This document shows positions 1 through 7,645 of a DNA stretch of 64,000 nt, piece after piece (position 1 is the stretch's first letter; the number at the start of each line of letters is the position of its first letter). Position numbers and translations under genes: made by a program. The stretch comes from Veillonella rodentium (GTDB taxonomy: Bacteria > Bacillota > Negativicutes > Veillonellales > Veillonellaceae), in NCBI RefSeq assembly GCF_900187285.1, contig NZ_LT906470.1:417501-481500 (forward strand), given 5' to 3'. Below the pieces are notes generated by a model. It ran no database searches. It was not told where the DNA came from and saw nothing but the letters and a program-made list of their open reading frames with translations.

Positions 1-1586
1 GCATTGAAGTGAATCCTTATAATCATGGATCTGAAATTTCTTTGGGCTTAACAACGCCTAATTCTAAATTAGTTGGCGGTGTACTTAATGAATTTGATGA
101 AAGCAATAACAATCCATATCATGGCGGTTTAAGATTATATCTGCAGAATGGTGCTACGTGGCGCAATGAATGGTTAGGGGCGGAACGTGTATATCCGACG
201 CAAGGTCGTCCCGATACGGCAAATTATTTGTATACAGGCAGTAAAGTGGAGCACTTTATAGGCGGTGCGGATGAGGCGAGTCGCGGTATTATTCAGCCGG
301 TGGATGAAAGAACTATAACGATCAATAATTACAAAGGTCATGCTGTGGCGGATTATTTGAAGGGCGCTCCGGCCATGAAAAACGGGAAAGGCGACATCGT
401 TGTCAATCATGCCGATACAGGTTCGGCTCTTACCATGCACAGTTCCTCAGGTGCTCTGAATGAATCCGGTGATTTTAAATCGGCGAATCCCAGGGATGTA
501 TTGAATCGTTTGGCCAATAAACTGGTATATGCCGGATATACTAAAGGGGAACGCAATCTGTCCACTACGGTACAGGTCGATGAAGGCATTATCAGTCCGA
601 CGGTGACGGCTAATCTTGGAACCGAAGGTTATGATGTAAACGGCAGAGCTTATGTATCTGATAAAACATCGATGACGACCCGTGAAAGTGAATTGGTTTC
701 AGGGGCTAAAAGTGCGTTAACTTCTTCTGTTATGCAGATGAGGGCCGATACGAATGATTTGCAACGTCGTCTCGGGGATGTGCGTATCAATCCGGCTGCA
801 CATGGTGTTTGGGGCAAATATATTGGCGGTAAGTCTAAAATGACAGATGATGCCTATGTAAATCAAACGTACAACATGGCACAGGTGGGCTATGATACGC
901 TTCATGGTGACTGGACAGTCGGTGGCGCTTTATTGTATGGCACGAGCCATAGTGATTATGCGCAAGGCTCCGGCTCAGGTAAAACGGCGGGTTTAGCTCT
1001 ATATGGTGCAAAACAGTTTACCGATGGCCGTTATGTAGATGTGATTGGTAAGGTAAATCGTTTGAAAAATGACTTCACCGTTCGAAATAGTTTAAGCACT
1101 ACATTAAGCGGTGATTACCATAATACAGGGGCGTCCTTGAGTGTTGAATATGGTAAACGGATTAAGAAGGACAATGGTTTTTATATCGATCCTAATGCGG
1201 AGTTGTCGTTCAGCCGTTTGTCCAGTAAAAGCTTTGATGCTCGAACTGACGCGGGCAGCAACGTACATATTGATTCTGATGGGATTAATTCCGTTATCGG
1301 CCGCGTCGGTGTAGGCATCGGTAAGGAAAATAAGAACAGCAATATCTTCCTTAAGGCTGCTTTAGCCCATGAGTTTTCCGGTAAAATGAATGCTACATAC
1401 AGTATGGCCGGAGAAGCGACAACAAGGAGTGAAGTAAATTTAAAAGATACATGGCTTGATCTTGAACTCGGAGGTTCCTGGAGCGTACGTCCGAACACAT
1501 ATGTATACGGGACTTTCACCAAAAACTTTGGTGCTAAGGTAGATAATTCCTATCGCGTGGATGCGGGGATACGGTATAGCTTCTAA
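1..1586 (+). CDS. Autotransporter C-terminal region (5' end cut by window)
   Basis: The reading frame is already open at the left edge (codons from base 3), so this is the C-terminal part of a larger protein; the GTG at 9 is not a convincing start. About 528 residues are visible. The first ~250 look like the end of a passenger domain: low-complexity, Asn/Gly/Thr-rich, without cysteine. From about visible residue 259 (after NPAAHGVWGKY) to the end the sequence alternates polar and hydrophobic residues in short strands, as in an autotransporter beta-barrel, and ends in YSF. A terminal aromatic residue is the usual recognition signal for the BAM outer-membrane machinery. This implies a diderm cell. 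The passenger function (adhesion is common in this family) cannot be judged from the fragment. A strong hairpin follows at 1697. Confidence 0.85.
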   Translation, partial: IEVNPYNHGSEISLGLTTPNSKLVGGVLNEFDESNNNPYHGGLRLYLQNGATWRNEWLGAERVYPTQGRPDTANYLYTGSKVEHFIGGADEASRGIIQPVDERTITINNYKGHAVADYLKGAPAMKNGKGDIVVNHADTGSALTMHSSSGALNESGDFKSANPRDVLNRLANKLVYAGYTKGERNLSTTVQVDEGIISPTVTANLGTEGYDVNGRAYVSDKTSMTTRESELVSGAKSALTSSVMQMRADTNDLQRRLGDVRINPAAHGVWGKYIGGKSKMTDDAYVNQTYNMAQVGYDTLHGDWTVGGALLYGTSHSDYAQGSGSGKTAGLALYGAKQFTDGRYVDVIGKVNRLKNDFTVRNSLSTTLSGDYHNTGASLSVEYGKRIKKDNGFYIDPNAELSFSRLSSKSFDARTDAGSNVHIDSDGINSVIGRVGVGIGKENKNSNIFLKAALAHEFSGKMNATYSMAGEATTRSEVNLKDTWLDLELGGSWSVRPNTYVYGTFTKNFGAKVDNSYRVDAGIRYSF

Positions 1587-1696
1587 TTGGTTTATGAGGA
1601 TACGTTTAATTAAAAGTAATCGTCATTAATTAAAATAAGTGTCGTAAACTAAATATCGGCATTATCAAGTAAATATTAAAGTCCTAAATGATATGA

Positions 1697-1750
1697 AAAG
1701 ACCGGGTACATCTCATTCGAATAAATGAAGATGTACCCGGTCTTTCTATG
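1697..1750. terminator. Bidirectional terminator between convergent genes
   Basis: A perfect 17-bp inverted repeat (arms 1697-1713 and 1729-1745, core GACCGGGTACATC) has A-runs on the left and T-runs on the right. It lies between the converging autotransporter gene and dapL and can serve both. Confidence 0.85.
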
Positions 1751-1800
1751 TATATAGTTATTTGTGCATTTTGAACGATGATCGGACTGTTGAATGATTA

Positions 1801-3030
1801 TCAGAACTGTAAAGTTTTGATTCTTTCAACAGCGCGAATCGTATTTTCACGACTGCCGAAGGATGTTAAACGAAGGTAGCCTTCGCCGTGAGGTCCGAAG
1901 CCGGACCCCGGTGTAGATACGATTTGAACCTTTTCAAGCAAGATGTCGAATAATTCCCAGCTTGTCATATTTTCGGGGGTTTTAAGCCAAATATATGGTG
2001 CATCGACCCCGCCGTATACAGTGAGGCCGATAGATTCGAGGCCTTCCTTGATGATGCGGGCGTTTTCTTTGTAGTATGCAATGTTAGTGCGTGTCTGTTC
2101 GCGGCCTTCTTTTGTATAAACCGCTTCGGCGCCGCGTTGAATGATATAAGGAACCCCGTTGAATTTCGTACATTGACGGCGGTTCCACATAGGATTGAGC
2201 GCTTGACGTTCACCGGATTTAGTTTTCCCTGTTATCTCTTTCGGTACTACTGCATAGGCACAACGTGTACCGGTGAAGCCGGCCGTTTTGGAGAAGGAAC
2301 GGAACTCGATAGCCACTTCACGGGCACCTTCGATTTCATAGATGGAGTGAACCGTATCATCCGTACTGATGAAAGCTTCATAGGCGGAGTCGAACATCAG
2401 GATTACATCGTTTTCTTTACACCAGTTGATCCATTCAGCTAAACGCGTGCGACTTAACACCGTGCCCGTCGGATTATTAGGGGAGCAGAGGTATACGATG
2501 TCTACGTGCTCTGTTGGAAACTCAGGAGAGAAATTATTTTCAGCGGAGGTAGGCAGGTACACAACCTTTTGGAAAATACCGTCCACCGCTTCGCCGGTGC
2601 GGCCGCCCATAACGTTGGAATCAAGATAAACCGGATATACCGGATCGGTGATGGCGATGATATTGTCTTCGCTGAATAATTCCTGGATATTACCGACATC
2701 AGATTTAGCACCGTCGGATACGAAAACTTCATCCGGAGCGATTTTGATGCCTAATGGTTTATAATCGCCGTCGATGATTGCTTGGCGAAGGAAATCATAG
2801 CCTTGTTCGGGACCATAGCCGCGGAATGTTTCCGCTTTTCCCATTTCCTGAACGGCTTTACTCATTGCATCGATTACTGCCGGTACGAGCGGCAATGTAA
2901 CATCGCCGATACCGAGACGGATAATATCCGCATCCGCATGAGCCGCTTGATAATCTGCAACTTTTTTAGCGATATCGGCAAATAAATAAGAACCTTGTAG
3001 GTTTAAATAGTTTTCATTAATATTGGCCAT
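1801..3030 (-). CDS. dapL: LL-diaminopimelate aminotransferase
   Basis: This 409-residue fold-type I PLP aminotransferase converts tetrahydrodipicolinate directly to LL-diaminopimelate with glutamate as amino donor. It is the DapL shortcut to lysine and peptidoglycan. Length and motifs fit DapL: N-terminal [13 protein letters not shown], the SPNNPTGT substrate/PLP segment, and the PLP lysine in [12 protein letters not shown] near residue 248. The start is set by AAGGAG a few bases upstream of the ATG at 3030. The gene stands alone, converging on the autotransporter and divergent from the MFS gene. A general class I aminotransferase is the only alternative, but the N-terminus and [12 protein letters not shown] segment favour DapL. 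Confidence 0.95.
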   Translation of the reverse strand: MANINENYLNLQGSYLFADIAKKVADYQAAHADADIIRLGIGDVTLPLVPAVIDAMSKAVQEMGKAETFRGYGPEQGYDFLRQAIIDGDYKPLGIKIAPDEVFVSDGAKSDVGNIQELFSEDNIIAITDPVYPVYLDSNVMGGRTGEAVDGIFQKVVYLPTSAENNFSPEFPTEHVDIVYLCSPNNPTGTVLSRTRLAEWINWCKENDVILMFDSAYEAFISTDDTVHSIYEIEGAREVAIEFRSFSKTAGFTGTRCAYAVVPKEITGKTKSGERQALNPMWNRRQCTKFNGVPYIIQRGAEAVYTKEGREQTRTNIAYYKENARIIKEGLESIGLTVYGGVDAPYIWLKTPENMTSWELFDILLEKVQIVSTPGSGFGPHGEGYLRLTSFGSRENTIRAVERIKTLQF

Positions 3031-3125
3031 GAGGACTCCTTTTCTGTGATTGGAATTTTATATCATGTATAGTTTATATAGTAAATTATATAGAATAATG
3101 GTGCAATAGTTTTCTATAGAATCTT

Positions 3126-3148
3126 GCGTAGTTTTTGCTACGCTTTTT
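3126..3148 (+). terminator. Short hairpin plus T-run in the dapL/MFS divergent region
   Basis: GCGTAG (3126-3131) pairs with CTACGC (3138-3143), followed by TTTTTATT. This looks like a plus-strand intrinsic terminator, although no annotated plus-strand gene reads into it. A -10-like TATAAT follows at 3168-3173 and probably serves the MFS gene. It may shield that gene from stray transcription or terminate a short unannotated RNA. Confidence 0.45.
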
Positions 3149-3228
3149 ATTATATTCTTAGCTTTGGTATAATGAGGATGTATAGTTATTAAATTGTGGT
3201 TCTGTGTGCATATGAAAGTGGTGACTTT

Positions 3229-4413
3229 ATGCTGACGATTAGCAATAAAGGATGGCTTTTTATTTCTATATTAAGTGCCTTAATGGCGTTTACATCATTA
3301 TCTACGGATATTTATTTGCCTGCTATGCCTGCAATGGGGCGAGATCTCAATGGTGATGCGGAGCTTACGTTGACCGGTTTCTTAATAGGTTTTGCGTTGG
3401 CACAGCTTTTCTGGGGCGCCGTTAGTGATAAAATTGGGCGTAAGAAGCCTCTTATAATTGGGATAGTTTTATTCATTATCGGTTCTGTAGGATGTGCATT
3501 GAGTTCATCCATGATGGAGTTACTTGCTTGGCGAGTATTCCAGGCGTTTGGTGCTTGTGTAGGACCTATGTTATCTCGGGCCATGATTCGAGATCTCTAT
3601 GGTCGGACCGAGGCGGCTAAGATGTTGTCGACCCTTGCCATTGTCATGGCGATTGCGCCTATTGTGGGGCCGATGCTGGCGGGGCATTTGCTTTTGTGGT
3701 ATACATGGCATGCCATATTCTGGCTATTGGTCGGAATCGGTATAGTGATGCTCGTGGCGGTGGCTGTATTGCCTGAAACACATCCCCGGGAGAAACGCAG
3801 CAAGCGTTCTATCAGCCATACATATATAAATTATTGGATTTTATTACGCAATAAGGGATTTATGAAATATACACTCTGTGTGAGTTCATTTTATATTGCC
3901 ATTTATGCGTTTTTAACAGGCTCTCCATACGTATATATTGACGTATATCAAGTTCCGACCGAATATTTCGGATATCTGTTTGCTGTTAATATTATCGGTG
4001 TTATGTTGTTGAGCGCCATCAATCGCCGTATCGTCAGTGCTATACGCCTCGATCGATTATTGCGGTATGCGACTCTGTTTGCCGCTTTTTGCGTATCGAT
4101 TGTGATGGGATTGATGTTTTTAGGATATCATTCGCTGTGGTTAATCGTTATCGGTTGTTTTTTATTTTTCTCCATGAATGGGATTATCGCAGCGGTTACG
4201 AATGCATTGGCATTAGATCGTGCCGGCAAAATGGCCGGATCGGGGGCTGCTTTATTGGGGGCTATGCAATATGGCAGCGGTATCGTATCATCTTTGATGT
4301 TGACCTTCCTGCCGAACGATTCGGCATATCCGATGATGGGAATCATCGCTATATTTGTTATTCTCTGTGCTGTAATAGCTTATCCGGAGGATGAACGATA
4401 CAATAGAATATAA
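3229..4413 (+). CDS. Bcr/CflA-type MFS multidrug exporter
   Basis: A 394-residue membrane protein with about 12 predicted transmembrane segments. Features of the drug:H+ antiporter Bcr/CflA subfamily are visible: TM1 contains TSLSTDIYLPAMP, and the cytoplasmic loop 2-3 carries the MFS signature WGAVSDKIGRKKPL. The likely role is proton-driven export of small toxic compounds or metabolites; the substrate is unknown. I chose the ATG at 3229 over the upstream GTG at 3196 because AAAGTGGTG precedes it and the hydrophobic N-terminus then starts as in relatives. A TATAAT at 3168-3173 could be its -10. It is followed by a long hairpin and the rpsF promoter, so it is transcribed alone. Confidence 0.85.
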   Translation: MLTISNKGWLFISILSALMAFTSLSTDIYLPAMPAMGRDLNGDAELTLTGFLIGFALAQLFWGAVSDKIGRKKPLIIGIVLFIIGSVGCALSSSMMELLAWRVFQAFGACVGPMLSRAMIRDLYGRTEAAKMLSTLAIVMAIAPIVGPMLAGHLLLWYTWHAIFWLLVGIGIVMLVAVAVLPETHPREKRSKRSISHTYINYWILLRNKGFMKYTLCVSSFYIAIYAFLTGSPYVYIDVYQVPTEYFGYLFAVNIIGVMLLSAINRRIVSAIRLDRLLRYATLFAAFCVSIVMGLMFLGYHSLWLIVIGCFLFFSMNGIIAAVTNALALDRAGKMAGSGAALLGAMQYGSGIVSSLMLTFLPNDSAYPMMGIIAIFVILCAVIAYPEDERYNRI

Positions 4414-4420
4414 TTTTTAT

Positions 4421-4502
4421 GAAAGCAGGGGCTATAAATAAACTGCCTCCAAGAATTGGATACATTTTTGGGAGATGCAGTTTAAAATGTGTCCTTGCTT
4501 TC
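4421..4502 (+). terminator. Long two-part hairpin downstream of the MFS gene
   Basis: The outer arms GAAAGCAGGG (4421-4430) and CCTTGCTTTC (4493-4502) enclose a second pair, AAACTGC near 4440 and GCAGTTT ending about 4483. The T-tract after the outer stem is poor. The right arm overlaps the -35 box of the rpsF promoter. Termination of the MFS transcript is the simplest role. Confidence 0.5.
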
Positions 4503-4523
4503 ATTATATATTTAGGTTATAAT
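4495..4523 (+). promoter_or_regulatory. Promoter of rpsF-ssb-rpsR
   Basis: TTGCTT (4495-4500), a 17-bp spacer and a perfect TATAAT (4518-4523) form a sigma-A promoter. It places the S6:S18 leader at the start of the transcript. Confidence 0.85.
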
Positions 4524-4545
4524 AGTAAGGCTTATTGATGGTAAG

Positions 4546-4590
4546 CACTTCCTACCCCTATGTGTCGATAGGGGCATTAGTCCGAAAGAG
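4546..4590 (+). ncRNA. S6:S18-binding autoregulatory leader
   Basis: Stem P2 is CCCCTAT (4555-4561) with ATAGGGG (4568-4574). Below it CTA (4552-4554) pairs TAG (4578-4580), and CTT (4548-4550) pairs AAG (4586-4588). Between them lies an asymmetric loop with CCG (4582-4584) on the 3' side. A CCG in such a loop is the hallmark of the known mRNA site for the ribosomal protein S6:S18 complex, which represses its own operon. Position just before the rpsF ribosome binding site fits. Assignment is from motif and context, not a covariance search. Confidence 0.75.
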
Positions 4591-4603
4591 GAGGTGATTT
4601 TGT

Positions 4604-4888
4604 ATGAACAAATACGAAGTCATGTTTATTGTGAAACCAGCTGAAGAGGAAGCAACTAACGCTGTTATTGAAAAAGTAGAAGCTTTAATTGCTCGTGTAG
4701 GCGGCACAGTAGAAAAGGTAGATCGTTGGGGCAAGAAACGTCTTGCTTACGCGGTGAAGAAATTCACTGACGGTTTTTATGTATTGATTAACTTTGAAGC
4801 AGATCCTGCTGAAATCAAAGAAATCGATCGTGTAATAAAAATCAACGATGAAGTCCTAAGACATTTAATTGTAAAACACGACGCATAA
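4604..4888 (+). CDS. rpsF: 30S ribosomal protein S6
   Basis: A 94-residue protein of normal S6 length, beginning MNKYEVMFIVKP with the ferredoxin-like fold typical of S6 (RVGGTVEKVDRWGKKRLAY in the middle, LIVKH near the end). S6 binds S18 on the platform of the 30S subunit. An AGAGGAGGTGAT ribosome binding site precedes the ATG. It is the first gene of the classic rpsF-ssb-rpsR operon and lies behind a leader RNA that probably gives feedback control by the S6:S18 complex. Confidence 0.97.
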   Translation: MNKYEVMFIVKPAEEEATNAVIEKVEALIARVGGTVEKVDRWGKKRLAYAVKKFTDGFYVLINFEADPAEIKEIDRVIKINDEVLRHLIVKHDA

Positions 4889-4907
4889 TTAAAGCCTGGA
4901 GGAAAAC

Positions 4908-5306
4908 ATGAACTCTGTACAAATTCTAGGTAATTTAGCTCGTGACCCTGAAGTCCGTTATACCAAAACAGGTCGTGCGGTGGCAACTTTCACAGTGGCT
5001 GCAACGAATACCTATATTGATTCCACAACGAATGAGACGAAAGAACAGACTGCTTTCATCAACTGCGTTGCGTGGGGTAAACTTGGTGAAGCGGCAGGTA
5101 ATCTTCGTAAAGGCAACCGTTGCTTTGTAGAAGGTCGCTTGCAGACTCGTTCCTATGAGACTCAGGATGGTCAAAAGCGGTACGTTACCGAAGTGGTAGC
5201 GAACTTTGTGGGCCAATCCCTTGATATGAATACTAATTCTTTCGATGGTGGGTCCAATTTTGATAGTTTCAGTACAGGCGGCGATGACGAAAACATCCCG
5301 TTCTAG
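4908..5306 (+). CDS. ssb: Single-stranded DNA-binding protein
   Basis: This 132-residue SSB has one N-terminal OB-fold (MNSVQILGNLARDPEVRY..., GRAVATFTVA, FVEGRLQTRSYE) of about 105 residues, a short flexible linker, and the acidic tip DDENIPF. The tip recruits replication and repair proteins. The linker is short compared with many SSBs (about 160-175 residues). GGAGG precedes the ATG and 19 bases separate it from rpsF. Placement between the two ribosomal proteins is the common bacterial order. Confidence 0.97.
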   Translation: MNSVQILGNLARDPEVRYTKTGRAVATFTVAATNTYIDSTTNETKEQTAFINCVAWGKLGEAAGNLRKGNRCFVEGRLQTRSYETQDGQKRYVTEVVANFVGQSLDMNTNSFDGGSNFDSFSTGGDDENIPF

Positions 5307-5345
5307 TGTCAGGGACTCCTACTAATTCGAAAAGGAGGATTCGCA

Positions 5346-5576
5346 ATGAGAAGAGATAGAGGCAGAAAGCCAAGAAGAAAAGTATGCGTTTTCTGTGCAG
5401 ACCATATCGATCAAATCGACTATAAAGATGTTGCTAAACTTCGTCGTTTTACGACTGAACGCGGTAAAATCTTACCTCGTCGTATTTCCGGTACTTGCGC
5501 AAAACATCAACGCAAATTGACTACATCTATCAAACGTGCACGTGCAATCGCTTTATTGCCATTCACTGCTGAATAA
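5346..5576 (+). CDS. rpsR: 30S ribosomal protein S18
   Basis: A 76-residue basic protein with the S18 core ([22 protein letters not shown]). Cys14, Cys17, Cys51 and His54 suggest the zinc-binding C+ form of S18. In bacteria, C+ forms are often replaced by C- paralogues under zinc starvation, so zinc may matter here; that part is inference. It partners with S6, whose gene starts this operon. AAGGAGG precedes the start. Confidence 0.97.
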   Translation: MRRDRGRKPRRKVCVFCADHIDQIDYKDVAKLRRFTTERGKILPRRISGTCAKHQRKLTTSIKRARAIALLPFTAE

Positions 5577-5589
5577 TTGATGAATCAAG

Positions 5590-5622
5590 GCGGTACAACC
5601 AATCGGTTGTACCGCTTTTTTT
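5590..5622 (+). terminator. Terminator of rpsF-ssb-rpsR
   Basis: An 11-bp perfect stem (GCGGTACAACC, 5590-5600; GGTTGTACCGC, 5605-5615) with an AATC loop is followed by seven T. Confidence 0.95.
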
Positions 5623-5983
5623 ACGCCTGATAGGTATAAGTAATCATCAGTTACACCAAGTACGTAAATATAAATGTAAAATTATCTAGAAATAATAAAC
5701 TGCTTGATAGCCTGTTGCTATAACTGTAATGCATAGTATATATACCGTTTCTTTATTTGCCGAAAAGTGCATGATATATGAATGTAATAAATATTCAATA
5801 TTGTCGATGTGAATATATAGAGATCGTTTTTATAGAATTAGATGAATTATGGTATTTAATATGATTAATCTGTATAAAGAGATTTCACCTAAAATGCATA
5901 GAATATTAGAATTATGCATTAAATTCATATTATAATACAAATATATAGAATGCTGTAAAGTTCAGTAAAAAGGTGGTGAGTAT
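5623..5983. other. AT-rich intergenic region before the NifB-like cluster
   Basis: No open reading frame of note was seen in this 361-bp stretch. It holds an inverted repeat (5893-5920) and a TATAAT (5931-5936) close to the next gene, described separately. The rest is AT-rich without recognisable structure. Confidence 0.6.
5893..5936 (+). promoter_or_regulatory. Promoter with dyad operator candidate
   Basis: AATGCATA (5893-5900) and TATGCATT (5913-5920) form an 8-bp inverted repeat with a 12-bp spacer. It sits where the -35 region of the TATAAT box at 5931-5936 would lie. The -35 itself is poor (AGAATT near 5908), as expected for an activated or tightly regulated promoter. The regulator is unknown. 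Confidence 0.5.
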
Positions 5984-6847
5984 GTGGGATTTTTGAAAAA
6001 AGATATATCCCGGCGCCAATTTATTGGTGGCGCTTTAGCTTTAGCCGCAGCTTCCGCAGTACCCTCGTTTATACGCGGTGCGTATAAACCGACACAGACT
6101 GATTCACTTCAAGTGTGGACCTGTGGAGGGCTGTCGGAGGCTTTTTTAGATTTAAATCAAGTCTATACGATGCATACCGGACATAATATTCAGTACACAG
6201 GTGCTTTTGCGGGGGCAATCGGTAAATCCCTGATGGCCGGAAAGAGTCGCACCGAGATTTTTGGCGCTCGCGGTTTAGAATTGGCGAAAACTATGCGCAA
6301 GAAGGGTGTAAGTATCGCCTTTGAACCGCTATGTTTTACAGACTATGTTATCGTGACACCGAAAGGAAATCCTGCGGGGATAAGAGATTTGCAGGATATG
6401 GCTGAGCCGGGTGTCCGGATCATGTTGCCGCTGGGAGCATCACCGCCCGGCAGTGCTTCCGTAAAGGGGATTATGAAATTATCCGGCTTGACAGAGGGAA
6501 TTATGAAAAACATGGTATCTGAAAATGCCTGTGTTATCTCTATGATGTGCGACCTTATAGAGGGGAAAGGGGACGTATCCATTATTGAAAAACGGCTCAC
6601 TACACATGACCGTTTTAAGGATCGCATCGAATATTTCCCGATATCACCACAATTCGTGCCGCCGGCACCGTTGACTTTCACCATTAACACGATGAAATAT
6701 GTGCAGGATCGTGCATTAGCATCGGATTATATTGAGTTTACACGCTCCAGGGAAGGGCAACAAATCCTTGAAAACCACGGGTTTACATCCGTTCATAGTG
6801 CGAGAGGTCTCGATTTGATAGAAAGGTTCGGTGTAAAAGATGTGTAA
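5984..6847 (+). CDS. Tat-exported ModA-like substrate-binding protein
   Basis: A 287-residue protein with a twin-arginine signal (SRRQFIGGALALAAASA, residues ~9-25), so it is probably exported folded. The mature part resembles molybdate/tungstate-type periplasmic binding proteins: a LQVWTCGGL opening, a VIVTPKGNPAGIRDLQDMA segment and an IEFTRSREGQQILENHGF end. The start is GTG at 5984, preceded by AGGTGGTGA; the ATG two bases earlier is out of frame and stops after four codons. Extra cysteines (WTCGG, ENACVISMMC) are unusual for ModA. No ABC permease or ATPase follows. The gene overlaps the next by 8 bp, coupling it to a polyferredoxin and a NifB-like enzyme. Ligand unknown; an oxyanion or metal complex is inference. 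Confidence 0.75.
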   Translation: MGFLKKDISRRQFIGGALALAAASAVPSFIRGAYKPTQTDSLQVWTCGGLSEAFLDLNQVYTMHTGHNIQYTGAFAGAIGKSLMAGKSRTEIFGARGLELAKTMRKKGVSIAFEPLCFTDYVIVTPKGNPAGIRDLQDMAEPGVRIMLPLGASPPGSASVKGIMKLSGLTEGIMKNMVSENACVISMMCDLIEGKGDVSIIEKRLTTHDRFKDRIEYFPISPQFVPPAPLTFTINTMKYVQDRALASDYIEFTRSREGQQILENHGFTSVHSARGLDLIERFGVKDV

Positions 6848-7643
6848 TCAATGTCATGCATCCACAAGCTGTACTGCTCAATCCGAAAATGCCTGTGCAT
6901 CCAGATCAGTAAAAAAACTATCCATATGGCGCCGTATCGTGCAGTTTATATTTCTTTTTATTATGGGCAAATGGGTGTATTACGGAGTGTTCCGCTGTCC
7001 TTATATCGTGCCTTTCGTCAACTGTGAAAGCTGCTCCATGATTACCTGCTGGGGGCGAATTACCGCGTATTTCTATGCATGGTGGATTATCATCCCGATT
7101 ATGGCAGTCCTCTTTGGCCGTGCTTTTTGCAGTTGGTTCTGTCCAAGTGGATGGGTAAATCAAATGCTGGGGAAACTTTCAATAAGCAAATGGAAAAATC
7201 GAAAGTCCTATATGCGTTTATTCCAGCTGGGGATGGTGATTATGGTTGTATTAGGCGCTATCGTATATTTCAAATACGGCAATCCCCGCATTATGATACC
7301 GATACGGACGAGTGATGAATATTTTAATGCAGTCATTTTATCTATGCAGTTCTCAGAATGGTATTGGGCTGCCCGTACCATTACGGTGGTATCCATTATC
7401 GCCGCATCCCTTATTATTGCTAATGTATGGTGCAGATTTGTATGTCCTGTAGGGGGCATCATGGAACTGATTCGTAAGATTTCTATCTTCAGAGTCTATA
7501 AAACCGATGCTTGTGATAACTGTGATGCGTGCCTGCGCATCTGTGAAATGGGAACTCGCCCCGATGAAATGAACTGTACTAACTGTGGTGATTGTTTGCA
7601 TGTATGTCATAAGAATGCCATTAAGTTCGGACGGAAAGGTTGA
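6840..7643 (+). CDS. NapH-like membrane polyferredoxin
   Basis: A 267-residue integral membrane iron-sulfur protein of the NapH/CcoG-like type. Four membrane segments lie at about residues 31-50, 75-96, 128-145 and 180-197. Two CxxxCP motifs (Cys97/101 and Cys198/202) flank the membrane part, as in NapH. Two CxxCxxCxxxC ferredoxin motifs (225-235 and 246-256) should bind two 4Fe-4S clusters. A further Cys group lies at 53-70, and the N-terminus carries CNQCH (2-6). The family passes electrons between quinol and soluble or exported partners. It overlaps the upstream gene by 8 bp and ends three bases before the next start, so it probably supplies electrons to this cluster. Confidence 0.85.
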   Translation: MCNQCHASTSCTAQSENACASRSVKKLSIWRRIVQFIFLFIMGKWVYYGVFRCPYIVPFVNCESCSMITCWGRITAYFYAWWIIIPIMAVLFGRAFCSWFCPSGWVNQMLGKLSISKWKNRKSYMRLFQLGMVIMVVLGAIVYFKYGNPRIMIPIRTSDEYFNAVILSMQFSEWYWAARTITVVSIIAASLIIANVWCRFVCPVGGIMELIRKISIFRVYKTDACDNCDACLRICEMGTRPDEMNCTNCGDCLHVCHKNAIKFGRKG

Positions 7644-7645
7644 GT

